64,000 bases of DNA from Parvicella tangerina (GTDB lineage Bacteria > Bacteroidota > Bacteroidia > Flavobacteriales_D > Parvicellaceae): the NCBI RefSeq assembly GCF_907165195.1, contig NZ_OU015584.1, positions 2,614,978-2,678,977 on the forward strand, in the 5' to 3' direction. Made by a program: the position numbers and the translations under genes. Of the stretch, positions 17,322-26,569 are shown one piece after another. The notes under the pieces are model-generated. The model saw only the letters and a list, made by a program, of their open reading frames with translations. It made no database searches and was not told the origin of the DNA. Position 1 is the stretch's first letter; the number at the start of each line of letters is the position of its first letter.

Positions 17322-18626
17322 ATGATTATAAATAACAAGAAAATATCTACATCTTATGTTTTACTGGCTTTATCGATGATATTGAGTCATCAATTGGTAA
17401 TTTCCCAAAATTTCGATTACTACACACACACCTATGAAAACGCCTCTTTTCATAAAAGTATTCGTACGGTAAGACTCTATAAGTTGAATTGGGAACAAGG
17501 AGATCCAGTAATTGCTCTGGGCAGTGGTGAGCAACTTGAAATGCACTGGGATGTATTGGATCAAGAGATTACTAATTTTCAGTACAAAATTGTACACTGT
17601 AACCGTGATTGGCAGATGAGTGACCTCAATGAAATGGAATACCTTGAAGGATTCAACGATAATTACGTAGAATACTTCGAAAACTCTTACAACACCTTTC
17701 AAACCTACACCCATTATGCGATTGCTTTCCCAAATGATCAGATTTCGTTTAAAAAATCAGGAAACTATGCGGTGATCATCTATCCTGAGGGTTATGAAGA
17801 TGAGCCAATAATCACGAGGAGGTTTTATGTAACAGAAGGAGGCTTCACATTAGAGCCAGACATTCACTATCCTTCTAACGTGGAAGAGCGATACTACAGT
17901 CAGGAAGTGGATTATAACATCTACTTTAATCCGCAGGAAGTTACCAATCCTTACGACAATGTACATGTATACCTTTCCCAGAATCATCGATCTGACAACA
18001 TTTGTACGGGTATAGAGCCCAACTTTGTAAAAGAAAATCAATTGGTTTACAATTATGAGAAATGCAACGTTTTTGAAGGAGGAAATGAATTCCGTCACCT
18101 GGATCTAACAACTCATCAGTCTAAAACAGTTCATGTGAGGGAATACGAACTAGAAGGCGACACGATACATGCAATTTTGTTGAATGATGAGCGAAGACAA
18201 TTCAAAGCTTACACGCAATACCAAGATATTAACGGTAGGTATATTATCAAAACCCTAAACGGAAGCAATTATCATCTAGAAAGCCAATATGTGATGACTC
18301 ATTTCTACCTTCCCTACTCAACGCCTTTAACCAATGGTAGTATCTATGTTTATGGAGAATTATCTGATTGGCAAATAAAAGATGAGTTTAGAATGCACTA
18401 TAACAAAGCTTCCAAAACGTACTATGCAAATATTTTGCTGAAGCAGGGATACTACAACTATAACTATTTGTTTGTTCCTGAGTACGGAGACCCAACACTT
18501 GAAACGGTTGAAGGCACACATTTCGACACAGAAAATGAATATGTTTTTAAGGTTTACTACTCAGACCCTCAGAATTTCTATGATCGTTTGATGCTTTATG
18601 AAGTCGTGAAAAGCAGAAATAACTAG
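17322..18626 (+). CDS. Type IX secretion system plug protein (DUF5103 family)
   Basis: After a signal peptide (cleavage near LVISQNFDY), the protein matches the DUF5103/T9SS plug family: the opening IRTVRLYKLNWEQGDPVIAL, then YKIVHCNRDWQMSDLNEMEY and FENSYNTFQTYTHYAIAFPN, and a C-terminal half ending with a YYNYNYLFVPEYG-like repeat and PQNFYDRLMLYEVV. In flavobacteria the plug seals the lateral gate of the giant SprA translocon in the outer membrane. The length of 434 residues is normal. It is a single gene facing away from nqrA. Two T9SS cargo proteins in the same window support an active system. Confidence 0.9.
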   Translation: MIINNKKISTSYVLLALSMILSHQLVISQNFDYYTHTYENASFHKSIRTVRLYKLNWEQGDPVIALGSGEQLEMHWDVLDQEITNFQYKIVHCNRDWQMSDLNEMEYLEGFNDNYVEYFENSYNTFQTYTHYAIAFPNDQISFKKSGNYAVIIYPEGYEDEPIITRRFYVTEGGFTLEPDIHYPSNVEERYYSQEVDYNIYFNPQEVTNPYDNVHVYLSQNHRSDNICTGIEPNFVKENQLVYNYEKCNVFEGGNEFRHLDLTTHQSKTVHVREYELEGDTIHAILLNDERRQFKAYTQYQDINGRYIIKTLNGSNYHLESQYVMTHFYLPYSTPLTNGSIYVYGELSDWQIKDEFRMHYNKASKTYYANILLKQGYYNYNYLFVPEYGDPTLETVEGTHFDTENEYVFKVYYSDPQNFYDRLMLYEVVKSRNN

Positions 18627-19181
18627 CTATTTCCACTTAATATTACAACCCAAACTTGGCTTTTGTTCAAAATCGATTTCCTTCCCTGCTAGCAGATAAT
18701 CGAGCACCTTTCGCATATCCTTTCCGTTGACAGGTTCATCATTTCCTGGTCGGCTATCATCTAGTTGACCTCTGTAAACACATACGTTATCCGAATTAAA
18801 TACGCTAAAGTCTGGTGTACAGGCAGCATCATAAGCTTTGGCTACTTCCTGAGTCTCATCATACAGGTATGGAAAAGGGAAGTTTAACTCTTCTGCCAGT
18901 TCCTTCATTTTCTCAGGAGAATCATCAGGATAGTTCTCTACATCATTTGAACTGATTACCACAAAGCCAATACCTTTGGAGAGATAATCATTAGCTAATC
19001 TAACCAGCTCTTCTCTCACGTGAATCACGAAAGGACAATGATTGCAAATAAACATCACGACTGTACCTTTCTCTCCTTTTAGCTGTTCAAACGAATAATT
19101 CTTTCCAGATACCGAATCAGGCAGTGTAAAGTCTGGTGCTGTAAATCCTAATGGGATCTGAGTTGTTGGAGTTCTTGCCAT
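18627..19181 (-). CDS. Thioredoxin-fold redoxin (AhpC/TSA-like)
   Basis: The 184-residue protein has a peroxiredoxin/thioredoxin fold: GFTAPDFTLPDSVSGKNYSF opens the fold, and FICNHCPFV holds the active-site pair C46/C49 in a CNHC arrangement. The later KAYDAACTPDFSVFNSD contains a further Cys followed by the cis-Pro. This is the widespread thioredoxin-family group related to the peroxiredoxin-like PRX_like1 clade. There is no signal peptide, so it is cytoplasmic. Its stop is directly adjacent to the stop of the convergent plug gene. Confidence 0.88.
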   Translation of the reverse strand: MARTPTTQIPLGFTAPDFTLPDSVSGKNYSFEQLKGEKGTVVMFICNHCPFVIHVREELVRLANDYLSKGIGFVVISSNDVENYPDDSPEKMKELAEELNFPFPYLYDETQEVAKAYDAACTPDFSVFNSDNVCVYRGQLDDSRPGNDEPVNGKDMRKVLDYLLAGKEIDFEQKPSLGCNIKWK

Positions 19182-19237
19182 AATAATTACGTATTTTTCC
19201 GTAGTACAAAGGTGTTCATTTTTTGTATTTTTGGAGG

Positions 19238-20611
19238 ATGAATAGCTATAAAATATTACTCATTTCATTCCTTTTGTTTTGCTCAGGCGTTTTTTTTTCT
19301 AACAACAAAGACTCTGCAGCATTAGCAAGAATTCACGAGCATATTCTCATTAAAGGTCAGAGCTACGACAACCTGGAAGAACTGTGCAAGAACATTGGAC
19401 ATCGGATTACCGCTTCACCAGCCTCTTATGAAGCTATAGAATGGGGTAAGCAAAAACTCGAAGAACTCAAATTAGATTCTGTCTGGCTGCAGCCAATTAC
19501 TGTCCCACACTGGGTTAGAGGCGATATTGAACGATTAGACTTCAGCAGCAAATCCACTCCACTTCACATATCACATTGCACGGCACTTGGAGGCTCAGTT
19601 GGAACTGACGGAAACGTAATTTCAGGCCAAGTAATTGAAGTAAAAGACTGGGATGAACTAGATCAAATTGACAGAAAAGCAATTGAAGGGAAAGTGGTAT
19701 TCTTTAATCAACCCATGAATCCGGCCTTGATTAATACTTTCAGAGCTTATGGAGGTTGTGCTGGATATCGGGTTTACGGCAGTATTAAAGCAGCAGAGAA
19801 GGGAGCCTCTGCAGTGATCATCCGTTCACTTACCCTAAAAAATGATGAGAATCCACATACAGGAATGATGAAATATGTTGATAGTATTCCGAAAATTCCT
19901 GGTGTAGCCATTAGCTCAAAAGATGCTTACACTTTAAGTGAAATGATCAAAGACGACCCAAAAACATCGGTCAAACTAAAACTAAGTTGTCAAACCTTAC
20001 CGGACACCATTTCTTACAATGTGATTGGCGAAATAAAAGGGACAGAAAAGCCAGAAGAAGTTATTTTAGTAGGAGGTCATTTAGACTCATGGGACATTGG
20101 TGAAGGAGCACATGATGATGGAGCTGGCGTAGTACAGAGCTTAGAAACGATCAGGACCTTCCAAATGTTACAGATCAAACCTAAGCATACCATTCGGTGC
20201 GTGCTTTACATGAACGAAGAAAATGGCAACATGGGTGGTAAAGGATACGCAAAATACGTTAAAGAGTATAACGAAAAGCATTTATTGGCGCTTGAAACAG
20301 ATCGTGGAGGCTTTAGCCCAAGAGGTTTCAGTATTGATGGAACAGACGAACAAGTTAAGGCCATTAAAAGCTTTCAGAACCTCTTTGATCCCTACTGGAT
20401 TCACTTATTTCAAAAAGGTTATGGAGGTGTAGACATAGGCCCATTAAAAGATGGGAAAGTTTGTCTAGTTGGATTGGTTCCAGATTCTCAACGTTACTTT
20501 GATTTTCACCATGCAAAAAGTGATGTTTTTGAAAATGTAAATGAGCGAGAATTAAAACTTGGTGCAGCCGCAATTACCTCATTGATCTATTTGGCTGACA
20601 GATATTGGTAG
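19238..20611 (+). CDS. Secreted M28-family metallopeptidase (carboxypeptidase Q-like)
   Basis: I start at the ATG at 19238, which gives a signal peptide (MNSYKILLISFLLFCSGVFF); a TTG at 19223 is less likely. A PA domain (roughly residues 130-240) is inserted before the catalytic metal-binding part. Zinc ligands of the M28 family are visible: H in GGHLDSWDIG, D in AHDDGAG, the EE of MNEENGNMGG, D in ETDRGG, and the C-terminal DFHHAKSD histidine. It probably cleaves small peptides in the periplasm or outside the cell. Its 3' end overlaps gldD, on the opposite strand, by 33 bases. Confidence 0.9.
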   Translation: MNSYKILLISFLLFCSGVFFSNNKDSAALARIHEHILIKGQSYDNLEELCKNIGHRITASPASYEAIEWGKQKLEELKLDSVWLQPITVPHWVRGDIERLDFSSKSTPLHISHCTALGGSVGTDGNVISGQVIEVKDWDELDQIDRKAIEGKVVFFNQPMNPALINTFRAYGGCAGYRVYGSIKAAEKGASAVIIRSLTLKNDENPHTGMMKYVDSIPKIPGVAISSKDAYTLSEMIKDDPKTSVKLKLSCQTLPDTISYNVIGEIKGTEKPEEVILVGGHLDSWDIGEGAHDDGAGVVQSLETIRTFQMLQIKPKHTIRCVLYMNEENGNMGGKGYAKYVKEYNEKHLLALETDRGGFSPRGFSIDGTDEQVKAIKSFQNLFDPYWIHLFQKGYGGVDIGPLKDGKVCLVGLVPDSQRYFDFHHAKSDVFENVNERELKLGAAAITSLIYLADRYW

Positions 20612-21190
20612 TTTCCACTCCATTGTGTTCATCAAATGCTCAATATCTTCTGTAATATAGTCTATACAAGGTTGCAGCGAATCATAATTAGGAACAGTCT
20701 CAAAATATAGCTTTCCAGCAAAATAATGATGATTGCTATCCGTAACAAAAAACACCTGATTAACGGCAACTTCGCCCATCAATTTGTAGGAAGTACCGTA
20801 CACGTGCTTTTCTTCATTACTCACCTCATCCACCTGAATACCTGATGCCATATTATGATGCTCATAGACGATATCATCCGCTGTTTTTACCAACTCTTCA
20901 AAATTATCATTAATTGGGAAGTAGGTAAAATAAACCCCTGCCTTTAACTCTGGATAAATCATAGACTTAAAGCAATTCTGACCTTGCTGATCATTATCAA
21001 CGATCAAGGCATTTTTTGGCGCTTCAAAAGAAAATGGACATTCTGGATCGTCATATACTTCATACTCATGATCTGGAAGTTCAATCCTGTAGTATCCGTA
21101 AGGCTTGGGAATATCCTTTGTATCATCAACGCATGAATTGAGTAAAACACCCAACATGATTGATACCCATATTACCTTAATTGCTTTCAT
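20579..21190 (-). CDS. gldD: Gliding motility lipoprotein GldD
   Basis: The protein has a lipoprotein signal (MLGVLLNSCVDD) followed by the family opening PKPYGYYRIELPDHEYEVYD. GldD is a lipoprotein required for gliding and is widespread in Bacteroidota even where gliding is absent. The body (FSFEAPKNALIV through VYFTYFPINDNFEELVKTAD) fits, and the length of 203 residues is usual. It lies one base after gldE in the classic gldE-gldD order, downstream of ssb and mutY. Confidence 0.95.
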   Translation of the reverse strand: MKAIKVIWVSIMLGVLLNSCVDDTKDIPKPYGYYRIELPDHEYEVYDDPECPFSFEAPKNALIVDNDQQGQNCFKSMIYPELKAGVYFTYFPINDNFEELVKTADDIVYEHHNMASGIQVDEVSNEEKHVYGTSYKLMGEVAVNQVFFVTDSNHHYFAGKLYFETVPNYDSLQPCIDYITEDIEHLMNTMEWKLPISVSQIDQ

Positions 21191-21191
21191 C

Positions 21192-22523
21192 TTAATCTTT
21201 AACCTCTAATTCTGGTAAAGTTACTTTAATCTGTTTTATTCTTCTCTTATCGGCTGCTTCAACGGTGAATACTATATCCTCAAAAACAACCTTCTCATTT
21301 TTTAGCAGAATCTTACCTGCCTGTTCAATACAAAAACCCGCAATGGTGTCTGACTCTCCTTTCTCTTCTTCAAAATTATCCCCGTTGATACCGATAATTC
21401 TGTACATATCTTTTAAAGGCGTCTTTCCTTCAAAAACATAGTTATGGTCATCCAATTTACTGTAAACCATATCCTCATCATCAAATTCATCAGTGATATC
21501 TCCTACCACTTCTTCCAGAACATCCTCGAGGGTAACCACTCCAGAGGCACCTCCGTACTCATCCACTACTACCGCCATGTGATTCTTACTTTCCTGAAAC
21601 TCGGACAACAGGTCATCTAATTTCTTATTCTCCGGTATAAACTTAGCTGGTCTCAGCAGTTTTTGCCAGACGAGATCATTGTCTCCAATATGCTTTAACA
21701 AGTCCTTAACGTAAATTATTCCTTTAATTTGGTCGAATGTATCCTCGTATATTGGTAATCTCGAGTACTTGGAGTCCAAAATCCCCTGCCTGAGCTCGTC
21801 ATAGGAAATAGACACATCAAAAGCAACTACGTCAACTCTTGGAGTCATGATCTGCTTTGCATCTGTGTTACCAAATTTCACTATCCCCTCCAAGATACGC
21901 TTCTCATCTTCTGAATCCCCCACATCCTTGGTTATGGTAAGTGCATGTTCCAGATGATCAACTGAGATGGAATCTGTCTTTTTCTTGATCCTACCATCAA
22001 TCAAATTACTAGAGGACACTAACAAATAAGTCAAGGGCGCTGTTATTGTCTTAATGACCAAGAGAGAACTTGACATCACCTTTGCCAAACCTACATTGTA
22101 TTTAGTTGCATAAACTTTCGGAATCACTTCACCAAACAATAGAATTATAAAAGTCACGAGAACCGCCTGAATAATAAAAGCGGTTGTGGGAGATATTGAG
22201 CTGCTCACCCATTCATTCGTGATAAAAGTGGAAACAGCTACAATTGCAACGTTTACAAAGTTATTTGCGATCAAGATCGTAGCCAATAGCTTCTTTGGAG
22301 TCTCTAACAATCTTAACACCCGCTCACCACTACTCGACCCGCTTTTCTTGAGTTTATCTTTATCTGAAGCAGAAAGAGAGAAATAAGCCACCTCAGAACC
22401 TGACATTAGGCCTGACAACAAGAGAAGAAACGCCATAACACCAAGTGCTATTCCTACTTGAAAAGAAAAAGGTTCTAGGATATTTAATAACGCCCCGAAG
22501 GGCATGATCTGGACAGTTTCCAA
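21192..22523 (-). CDS. gldE: Gliding motility-associated protein GldE (CNNM/CorC-like)
   Basis: The protein has an N-terminal CNNM (DUF21) membrane domain with about four helices (GLMSGSEVAYFSLSASDKDK then LLATILIANNFVNVAIVAVS), a pair of CBS domains around ILDSKYSRLPIYEDTFDQIK and NHMAVVVDEYGGASGVVTLE, and a C-terminal transporter-associated domain. Relatives transport or sense Mg2+/Co2+; GldE is thought to support GldD. The length of 443 residues is typical. The position between ssb and gldD is diagnostic. Confidence 0.94.
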   Translation of the reverse strand: METVQIMPFGALLNILEPFSFQVGIALGVMAFLLLLSGLMSGSEVAYFSLSASDKDKLKKSGSSSGERVLRLLETPKKLLATILIANNFVNVAIVAVSTFITNEWVSSSISPTTAFIIQAVLVTFIILLFGEVIPKVYATKYNVGLAKVMSSSLLVIKTITAPLTYLLVSSSNLIDGRIKKKTDSISVDHLEHALTITKDVGDSEDEKRILEGIVKFGNTDAKQIMTPRVDVVAFDVSISYDELRQGILDSKYSRLPIYEDTFDQIKGIIYVKDLLKHIGDNDLVWQKLLRPAKFIPENKKLDDLLSEFQESKNHMAVVVDEYGGASGVVTLEDVLEEVVGDITDEFDDEDMVYSKLDDHNYVFEGKTPLKDMYRIIGINGDNFEEEKGESDTIAGFCIEQAGKILLKNEKVVFEDIVFTVEAADKRRIKQIKVTLPELEVKD

Positions 22524-22545
22524 ATTAGTCTACTTTAATTAAACT

Positions 22546-22986
22546 TTAGAATGGTAAGTCATCATCATCACTTTCACCCGTAAACTCATTCACTTTAGGG
22601 TTCGCTCCTGAAGCTGAATTTCCTTCATGATTTCCAGCTGCACCTGTTTCTGGTTTACCCATCATCACCAGGTTATCACCAACTATTTCTGTGATATATT
22701 TGGTTATCCCTTCTTGATCTTGATAGCTCCTATTACGGATTTTACCTTCAATGTAAACCTTATCACCTTTCTTCAGGTACTTCTCCGCAATTTCAGCTAA
22801 CCCCCGCCACAAAACAATATTATGCCAATCCGTATTGGTGATCAACTCTCCAGAGTTACGATCTTTGTAAGACTCTGAGGTAGCAATGGGAAAATTGGCC
22901 ACAGCTGCACCACTTTCAAGATGTCTTACTTCTGGATCTTTACCTAAATTTCCTACTAAAATTACTTTGTTTACACTTCTTGCCAT
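22546..22986 (-). CDS. ssb: Single-stranded DNA-binding protein
   Basis: The OB fold is clear from VNKVILVGNLGKDPEVRHLE, TDWHNIVLWRGLAEIAEKYL and KGDKVYIEGKIRNRSYQDQE. A low-complexity linker of about 30 residues leads to the acidic tip DDDDLPF, which docks partner proteins. The length of 146 residues is standard. It lies between mutY and gldE. Confidence 0.97.
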   Translation of the reverse strand: MARSVNKVILVGNLGKDPEVRHLESGAAVANFPIATSESYKDRNSGELITNTDWHNIVLWRGLAEIAEKYLKKGDKVYIEGKIRNRSYQDQEGITKYITEIVGDNLVMMGKPETGAAGNHEGNSASGANPKVNEFTGESDDDDLPF

Positions 22987-23062
22987 TCTTCTTTACATCA
23001 ATATTAGGTGTGACGTTTCAAATACTAAAACATCTTCTTTATCAAAAGTATTAATTTTTTAA

Positions 23063-24088
23063 TCAATCGAATAAATAATTGCTGATCAATTTGGGAAAAG
23101 CATATTGATGAAGATCATTTCTTTTCACCCACCTGTAATCACCGTTTAGATGTTTCAAGTCATCTATCTCAACCTTGTAAAAGGTAGTATGCAGACGTTG
23201 ATGAGACAAGACATGCTTCTTCTCATAAACTTCACTGATTTCTAGTCCTTTTGTATCGATTAGTTGTGAAATATTTGCAGCTCCTTTTTCTAAACGATTC
23301 TTTACCTCAACCAATGGAAGTTGATATAGTCCTTTCCAGACATCATTTTGATCTCGTTGTTGAATTGCTATAAGATCGCCTTTATACACCTCAAAGTAAT
23401 CAAAGTAGCGATTGCTTACCTTCACTTTTTTTGATTTCACTGGTCTTTCCTGAACTACCCCATCGTGATAAGCTTCGCATTTTTCCTTTAAAAAGCACTT
23501 TTCGCACAGGGGATTTTTAGGCGTGCAAACCATTGCTCCAAAATCCATAATTGCCTGATTGTAATCGCCTGGAGATTCTGGATCAATCAATTCATCCGCC
23601 AGTTCTTGAAAATACTTTTTACCCCCAGAGGAATCTATGGGTTTGTCAATATTAAAAAGTCTTGAAAGAACTCGGTAAACATTACCATCCACAACCGCTT
23701 TAGGTTGATTGAATGCAATTGAGGCGATAGCTGCAGCAGTGTAATCTCCAACCCCCTTTAGGGTTTTGAGCTCTTTAAATGTTGTAGGGAAAGAACCGTC
23801 ATAAGTCTCCATTATTTGGTTCGCAGCTACATGCATATTTCGACCTCTTGAATAATAGCCTAACCCCTGCCAAAGGTGAAGAATTTGATCTTGATCAGCC
23901 TTAGCAAAAGCTTCTATTGTAGGAAGTTCCCTGAAAAACTTTTCAAAATAAGGTAACCCTTGAGCGACCCGAGTTTGTTGCATGATGATTTCAGACAACC
24001 ACACCTTGTAAGGCGTAATATTCTGCCTCCAAGGAAGGTCACGTCCCTCTTTGCTATACCAGCCTAATAGTGGTTCTGCTAAGTTCAT
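23063..24088 (-). CDS. mutY: A/G-specific adenine glycosylase MutY
   Basis: MutY removes adenine mispaired with 8-oxoguanine. The helix-hairpin-helix LKGVGDYTAAAIASIAFNQP, the catalytic Asp in AVVDGNVYRVLSR and the 4Fe-4S ligands (C-x6-C-x2-C-x5-C in MVCTPKNPLCEKCFLKEKC) are all present. The C-terminal part is the Nudix-like 8-oxoguanine reading domain (PVKSKKVKVSNRYFDYFEVY). I start at the ATG at 24088 (MNLAEPLLGWYSKEGRDLPW). It precedes ssb in the conserved cluster and diverges from the HU gene. Confidence 0.95.
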   Translation of the reverse strand: MNLAEPLLGWYSKEGRDLPWRQNITPYKVWLSEIIMQQTRVAQGLPYFEKFFRELPTIEAFAKADQDQILHLWQGLGYYSRGRNMHVAANQIMETYDGSFPTTFKELKTLKGVGDYTAAAIASIAFNQPKAVVDGNVYRVLSRLFNIDKPIDSSGGKKYFQELADELIDPESPGDYNQAIMDFGAMVCTPKNPLCEKCFLKEKCEAYHDGVVQERPVKSKKVKVSNRYFDYFEVYKGDLIAIQQRDQNDVWKGLYQLPLVEVKNRLEKGAANISQLIDTKGLEISEVYEKKHVLSHQRLHTTFYKVEIDDLKHLNGDYRWVKRNDLHQYAFPKLISNYLFD

Positions 24089-24213
24089 AAGGCACAAAGG
24101 TTTACATTTTTTTCAAAAAATAGCCACCATATTACCATAATATGAAATATAAAATTATCTTTGCACCCCTCTTTAAAAAAGTGATAACCAAATTAATAAA
24201 ACAGAATTTTAAG

Positions 24214-24504
24214 ATGACTAAAGCAGAGATTGTAAGTGAAATTTCGGATAAAACTGGAATTGAAAAAGTGGCGGTGATGGCTACTGTTGAGGCGTTCATG
24301 GACTCTATCATCAACGCAATGGAAAATGGAAATAACGTATACCTTAGAGGCTTTGGTTCTTTCGTAATTAAGGAAAGAGCACAAAAGACAGGTAGAAATA
24401 TTTCGAAGAACACTACTATAATTATCCCTGCACATAATATTCCTGCTTTCAAACCTTCAAAATCATTTGTTGAAAGCATTAAAACGAAAGTAAAGGTGAA
24501 ATAA
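24214..24504 (+). CDS. HU-family DNA-binding protein
   Basis: The product is a 96-residue histone-like protein: MTKAEIVSEISDKTGIEKVA helical start, then the GFGSFVIKERAQKTGRNIS beta-arm region with the PAH-like INIPA equivalent (IIIPAHNIPAFKPSKSF). It bends and compacts DNA. I choose the ATG at 24214 because the family begins with MTK; upstream in-frame codons to 24142 are unrelated. The gene diverges from mutY and is followed by a 30-codon basic gene and rng. Confidence 0.95.
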   Translation: MTKAEIVSEISDKTGIEKVAVMATVEAFMDSIINAMENGNNVYLRGFGSFVIKERAQKTGRNISKNTTIIIPAHNIPAFKPSKSFVESIKTKVKVK

Positions 24505-24547
24505 CCTTTGAAGCATTTATAGTATTAACTTTTTAAAATATTCAATT

Positions 24548-24640
24548 ATGCCAAGCGGTAAGAAGAGAAAAAGACATAAGATAGCAACGCATAAGCGTAA
24601 GAAAAGATTGAGAAAAAATCGTCATAAGAAGAAGAAATAA
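24548..24640 (+). CDS. Small basic AURKAIP1/COX24-domain protein (mS38-like)
   Basis: This gene encodes only 30 residues beginning MPSGKKRKRHKIATHKRKKR, of which more than half are Lys, Arg or His. It resembles the C-terminal COX24/AURKAIP1 motif (S-x-x-K-R-x-x-K-x-x-x-H-K-x-x-K-R) of the mitochondrial ribosomal protein mS38. Proteins of this size and sequence are widely annotated in Bacteroidota under that name, so a ribosome-associated role is likely but is inferred. It lies 43 bases after the HU gene and 152 bases before rng. Confidence 0.85.
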   Translation: MPSGKKRKRHKIATHKRKKRLRKNRHKKKK

Positions 24641-24672
24641 TACACATTGATTTTCAATGTATTTTACTCACT

Positions 24673-24702
24673 AAAGGAAATGAAAGGAATTTTATTTCCT
24701 TT
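24673..24702 (+). terminator. Weak hairpin between the small basic gene and rng
   Basis: AAAGGAAAT and ATTTCCTTT can pair across a 12-base loop, with only a scattered T-run after. A second small hairpin (ACATTGA/TCAATGT, 24644-24660, then ATTTT) lies just before. Either could be an attenuating terminator for the upstream genes. Confidence 0.3.
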
Positions 24703-24792
24703 GTGTGTTTAAACACGTTTGGTCACATATAGTGCAGTAAATCGCATTATAAAGGCACCGTAAACGTTATTTATTAACTAAAAACTTCTTCT

Positions 24793-26343
24793 GTGAATCA
24801 TGAATTAATTATCAATTCATCATCAACAGAAGTTACTATAGCCTTATTACGTGACAAGAAGCTGATCGAGCTTCACAAGGATAAGCACGATACAAGTTTC
24901 AATGTTGGTGATATATACCTGGGAAAGATCAGGAAGATCGTTCCTAGTCTCAATGCTGCGTTCGTAGATGTTGGTTATGAAAAAGATGCCTTTCTGCATT
25001 ATTTGGATCTTGGCCCACAGTTCAGATCTCAGAACAAATACATTCAGTCTATCCTGAAAGGGAAGCAGCAAAGCTCTAACATCTCCCGTTTACGTCTTGA
25101 GAAAGACATCAATAAGGACGGAAAGATTAAAGAGTTACTTTCTTCAAAACAGCAGATCGCTGTTCAAGTAGCGAAAGAACCTATTTCTAGCAAAGGTCCT
25201 CGTTTGAGTGCGGAACTGACTTTAGCAGGCAGGTATATCGTACTAGTTCCTTTTACAGACAAAATTTCTGTTTCTCAAAAGATCAAATCTCAAGAGGAAA
25301 AGGAACGGTTAAAAAAACTGATTGCGAGTATTAAACCAAAGAATTTTGGAGTGATCATTCGAACAGTAGCTGAGAACAAAAAAGTTGCTGATCTTGATCA
25401 GGACCTTAGAAATCTTGTTGAAAAATGGGATAAACTCTATCAAGGACTCAAGAACGCCCAGCCACCAAAAAGAGTACTGGGAGAATTAAACAGAGCTTCC
25501 ACTGTACTAAGAGACCTTTTGTCTGCTAGTTTTTCTAATATTCATGTTAACGACCCTAAACTCTTTGAAGAGATTAAAGCTTATGTGCAACGTATTGCTC
25601 CTAAAAAGGAATCAATAGTTAAGCTGTATAAAGGAAAAAATGAAATTTTTGAGCACTTTGGGATCAACAAACAGATCAAAGCTTCCTTCGGTAAGAAAGT
25701 AATGCTTCCGAGCGGTGCTTATCTTATCATAGAGCATACAGAAGCTATGCACGTGATTGATGTAAACAGCGGGAATCGAAAGGCCTCTGAACAGAACCAG
25801 GAGCAAAATGCAATTGAAACCAACTTAGAAGTTGCCGAAGAGATCGCCAGAATCCTTCGTTTAAGAGATATGGGCGGAATTATCGCTATCGACTTTATCG
25901 ATATGCATCAGCGAGACAACAACAAGAAACTCTACGACAAATTAAAACAGTGTATGAGTGATGATCGTGCCAAGCACAACATCATTCCTCCTACTAAATT
26001 TGGTGTAATTGAGTTGACAAGACAACGTGTTCGTCCGGAAACAGAGATTAAAACAGCTGAAGTATGTCCAACCTGTAATGGCACGGGAGAGATCACGGCT
26101 TCAATTTTGTTGATCGATGAAATTGAGAATAACGTGAGATATCTCGTTGAACAAGTTGGTCAAAAGAATATTACATTGTTGGTTCACCCATTTGTTGAAG
26201 CTTACATTAAAAAAGGGATAAAGAGTGTTCAAAGACAGTGGTTTGTCAAGTTTAAAAAGTGGATTGCTGTTAAAGGTATTACCACACTTCCATTCTTGAC
26301 CTATAAGTTTGTGGATGCTGAGAATGAAGAGATTGAACTTTAG
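24793..26343 (+). CDS. rng: Ribonuclease G/E family protein
   Basis: The protein (516 residues) starts at a GTG codon with the usual family opening MNHELIINSSSTEVTIALLR. An S1 RNA-binding domain occupies about residues 35-130. Catalytic magnesium ligands are in HVIDVNSGNRK and GGIIAIDFIDMH, and the Zn-link cysteines are in EVCPTCNGTGEI. The C-terminal scaffold of RNase E is absent, as in RNase G. It processes rRNA and mRNA. It closes the conserved cluster and has a strong terminator. Confidence 0.96.
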   Translation: MNHELIINSSSTEVTIALLRDKKLIELHKDKHDTSFNVGDIYLGKIRKIVPSLNAAFVDVGYEKDAFLHYLDLGPQFRSQNKYIQSILKGKQQSSNISRLRLEKDINKDGKIKELLSSKQQIAVQVAKEPISSKGPRLSAELTLAGRYIVLVPFTDKISVSQKIKSQEEKERLKKLIASIKPKNFGVIIRTVAENKKVADLDQDLRNLVEKWDKLYQGLKNAQPPKRVLGELNRASTVLRDLLSASFSNIHVNDPKLFEEIKAYVQRIAPKKESIVKLYKGKNEIFEHFGINKQIKASFGKKVMLPSGAYLIIEHTEAMHVIDVNSGNRKASEQNQEQNAIETNLEVAEEIARILRLRDMGGIIAIDFIDMHQRDNNKKLYDKLKQCMSDDRAKHNIIPPTKFGVIELTRQRVRPETEIKTAEVCPTCNGTGEITASILLIDEIENNVRYLVEQVGQKNITLLVHPFVEAYIKKGIKSVQRQWFVKFKKWIAVKGITTLPFLTYKFVDAENEEIEL

Positions 26344-26377
26344 TAGTTGATAATTTAGTATTTGACAATGATAATTG

Positions 26378-26403
26378 AAAGGGAGCTATCGCTCCCTTTT
26401 TTA
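26378..26403 (+). terminator. Terminator of rng
   Basis: AAAGGGAGC-TATC-GCTCCCTTTTTTAT: a GGGAGC stem with a four-base loop and a T-run, about 35 bases after the stop codon. Confidence 0.92.
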
Positions 26404-26507
26404 TTCCCTATATCGCCATAATGCTTAGTTCAATCATAAAAAGAACGTATGATGAGATGATAAAGCGAAAATGCCATTCTTGTGCATTTTGGAACGGAGA
26501 GTAACTA

Positions 26508-26543
26508 AAAAAGAAAAAGCCCTGAACTCATAGAGTTCAGGGC
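26508..26543 (-). terminator. Terminator of the T9SS cargo gene
   Basis: On the minus strand GCCCTGAACTC-TAT-GAGTTCAGGGC forms an 11-bp stem, followed by TTTTTCTTTTTT. Confidence 0.92.
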
Positions 26544-26569
26544 TTAAACTTATAAATCTTCGAATCTAA

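Noticed and set aside
22186-22386. Small plus-strand open frame inside gldE.
   Set aside because: It lies antisense to the conserved CNNM domain and has no supporting evidence.
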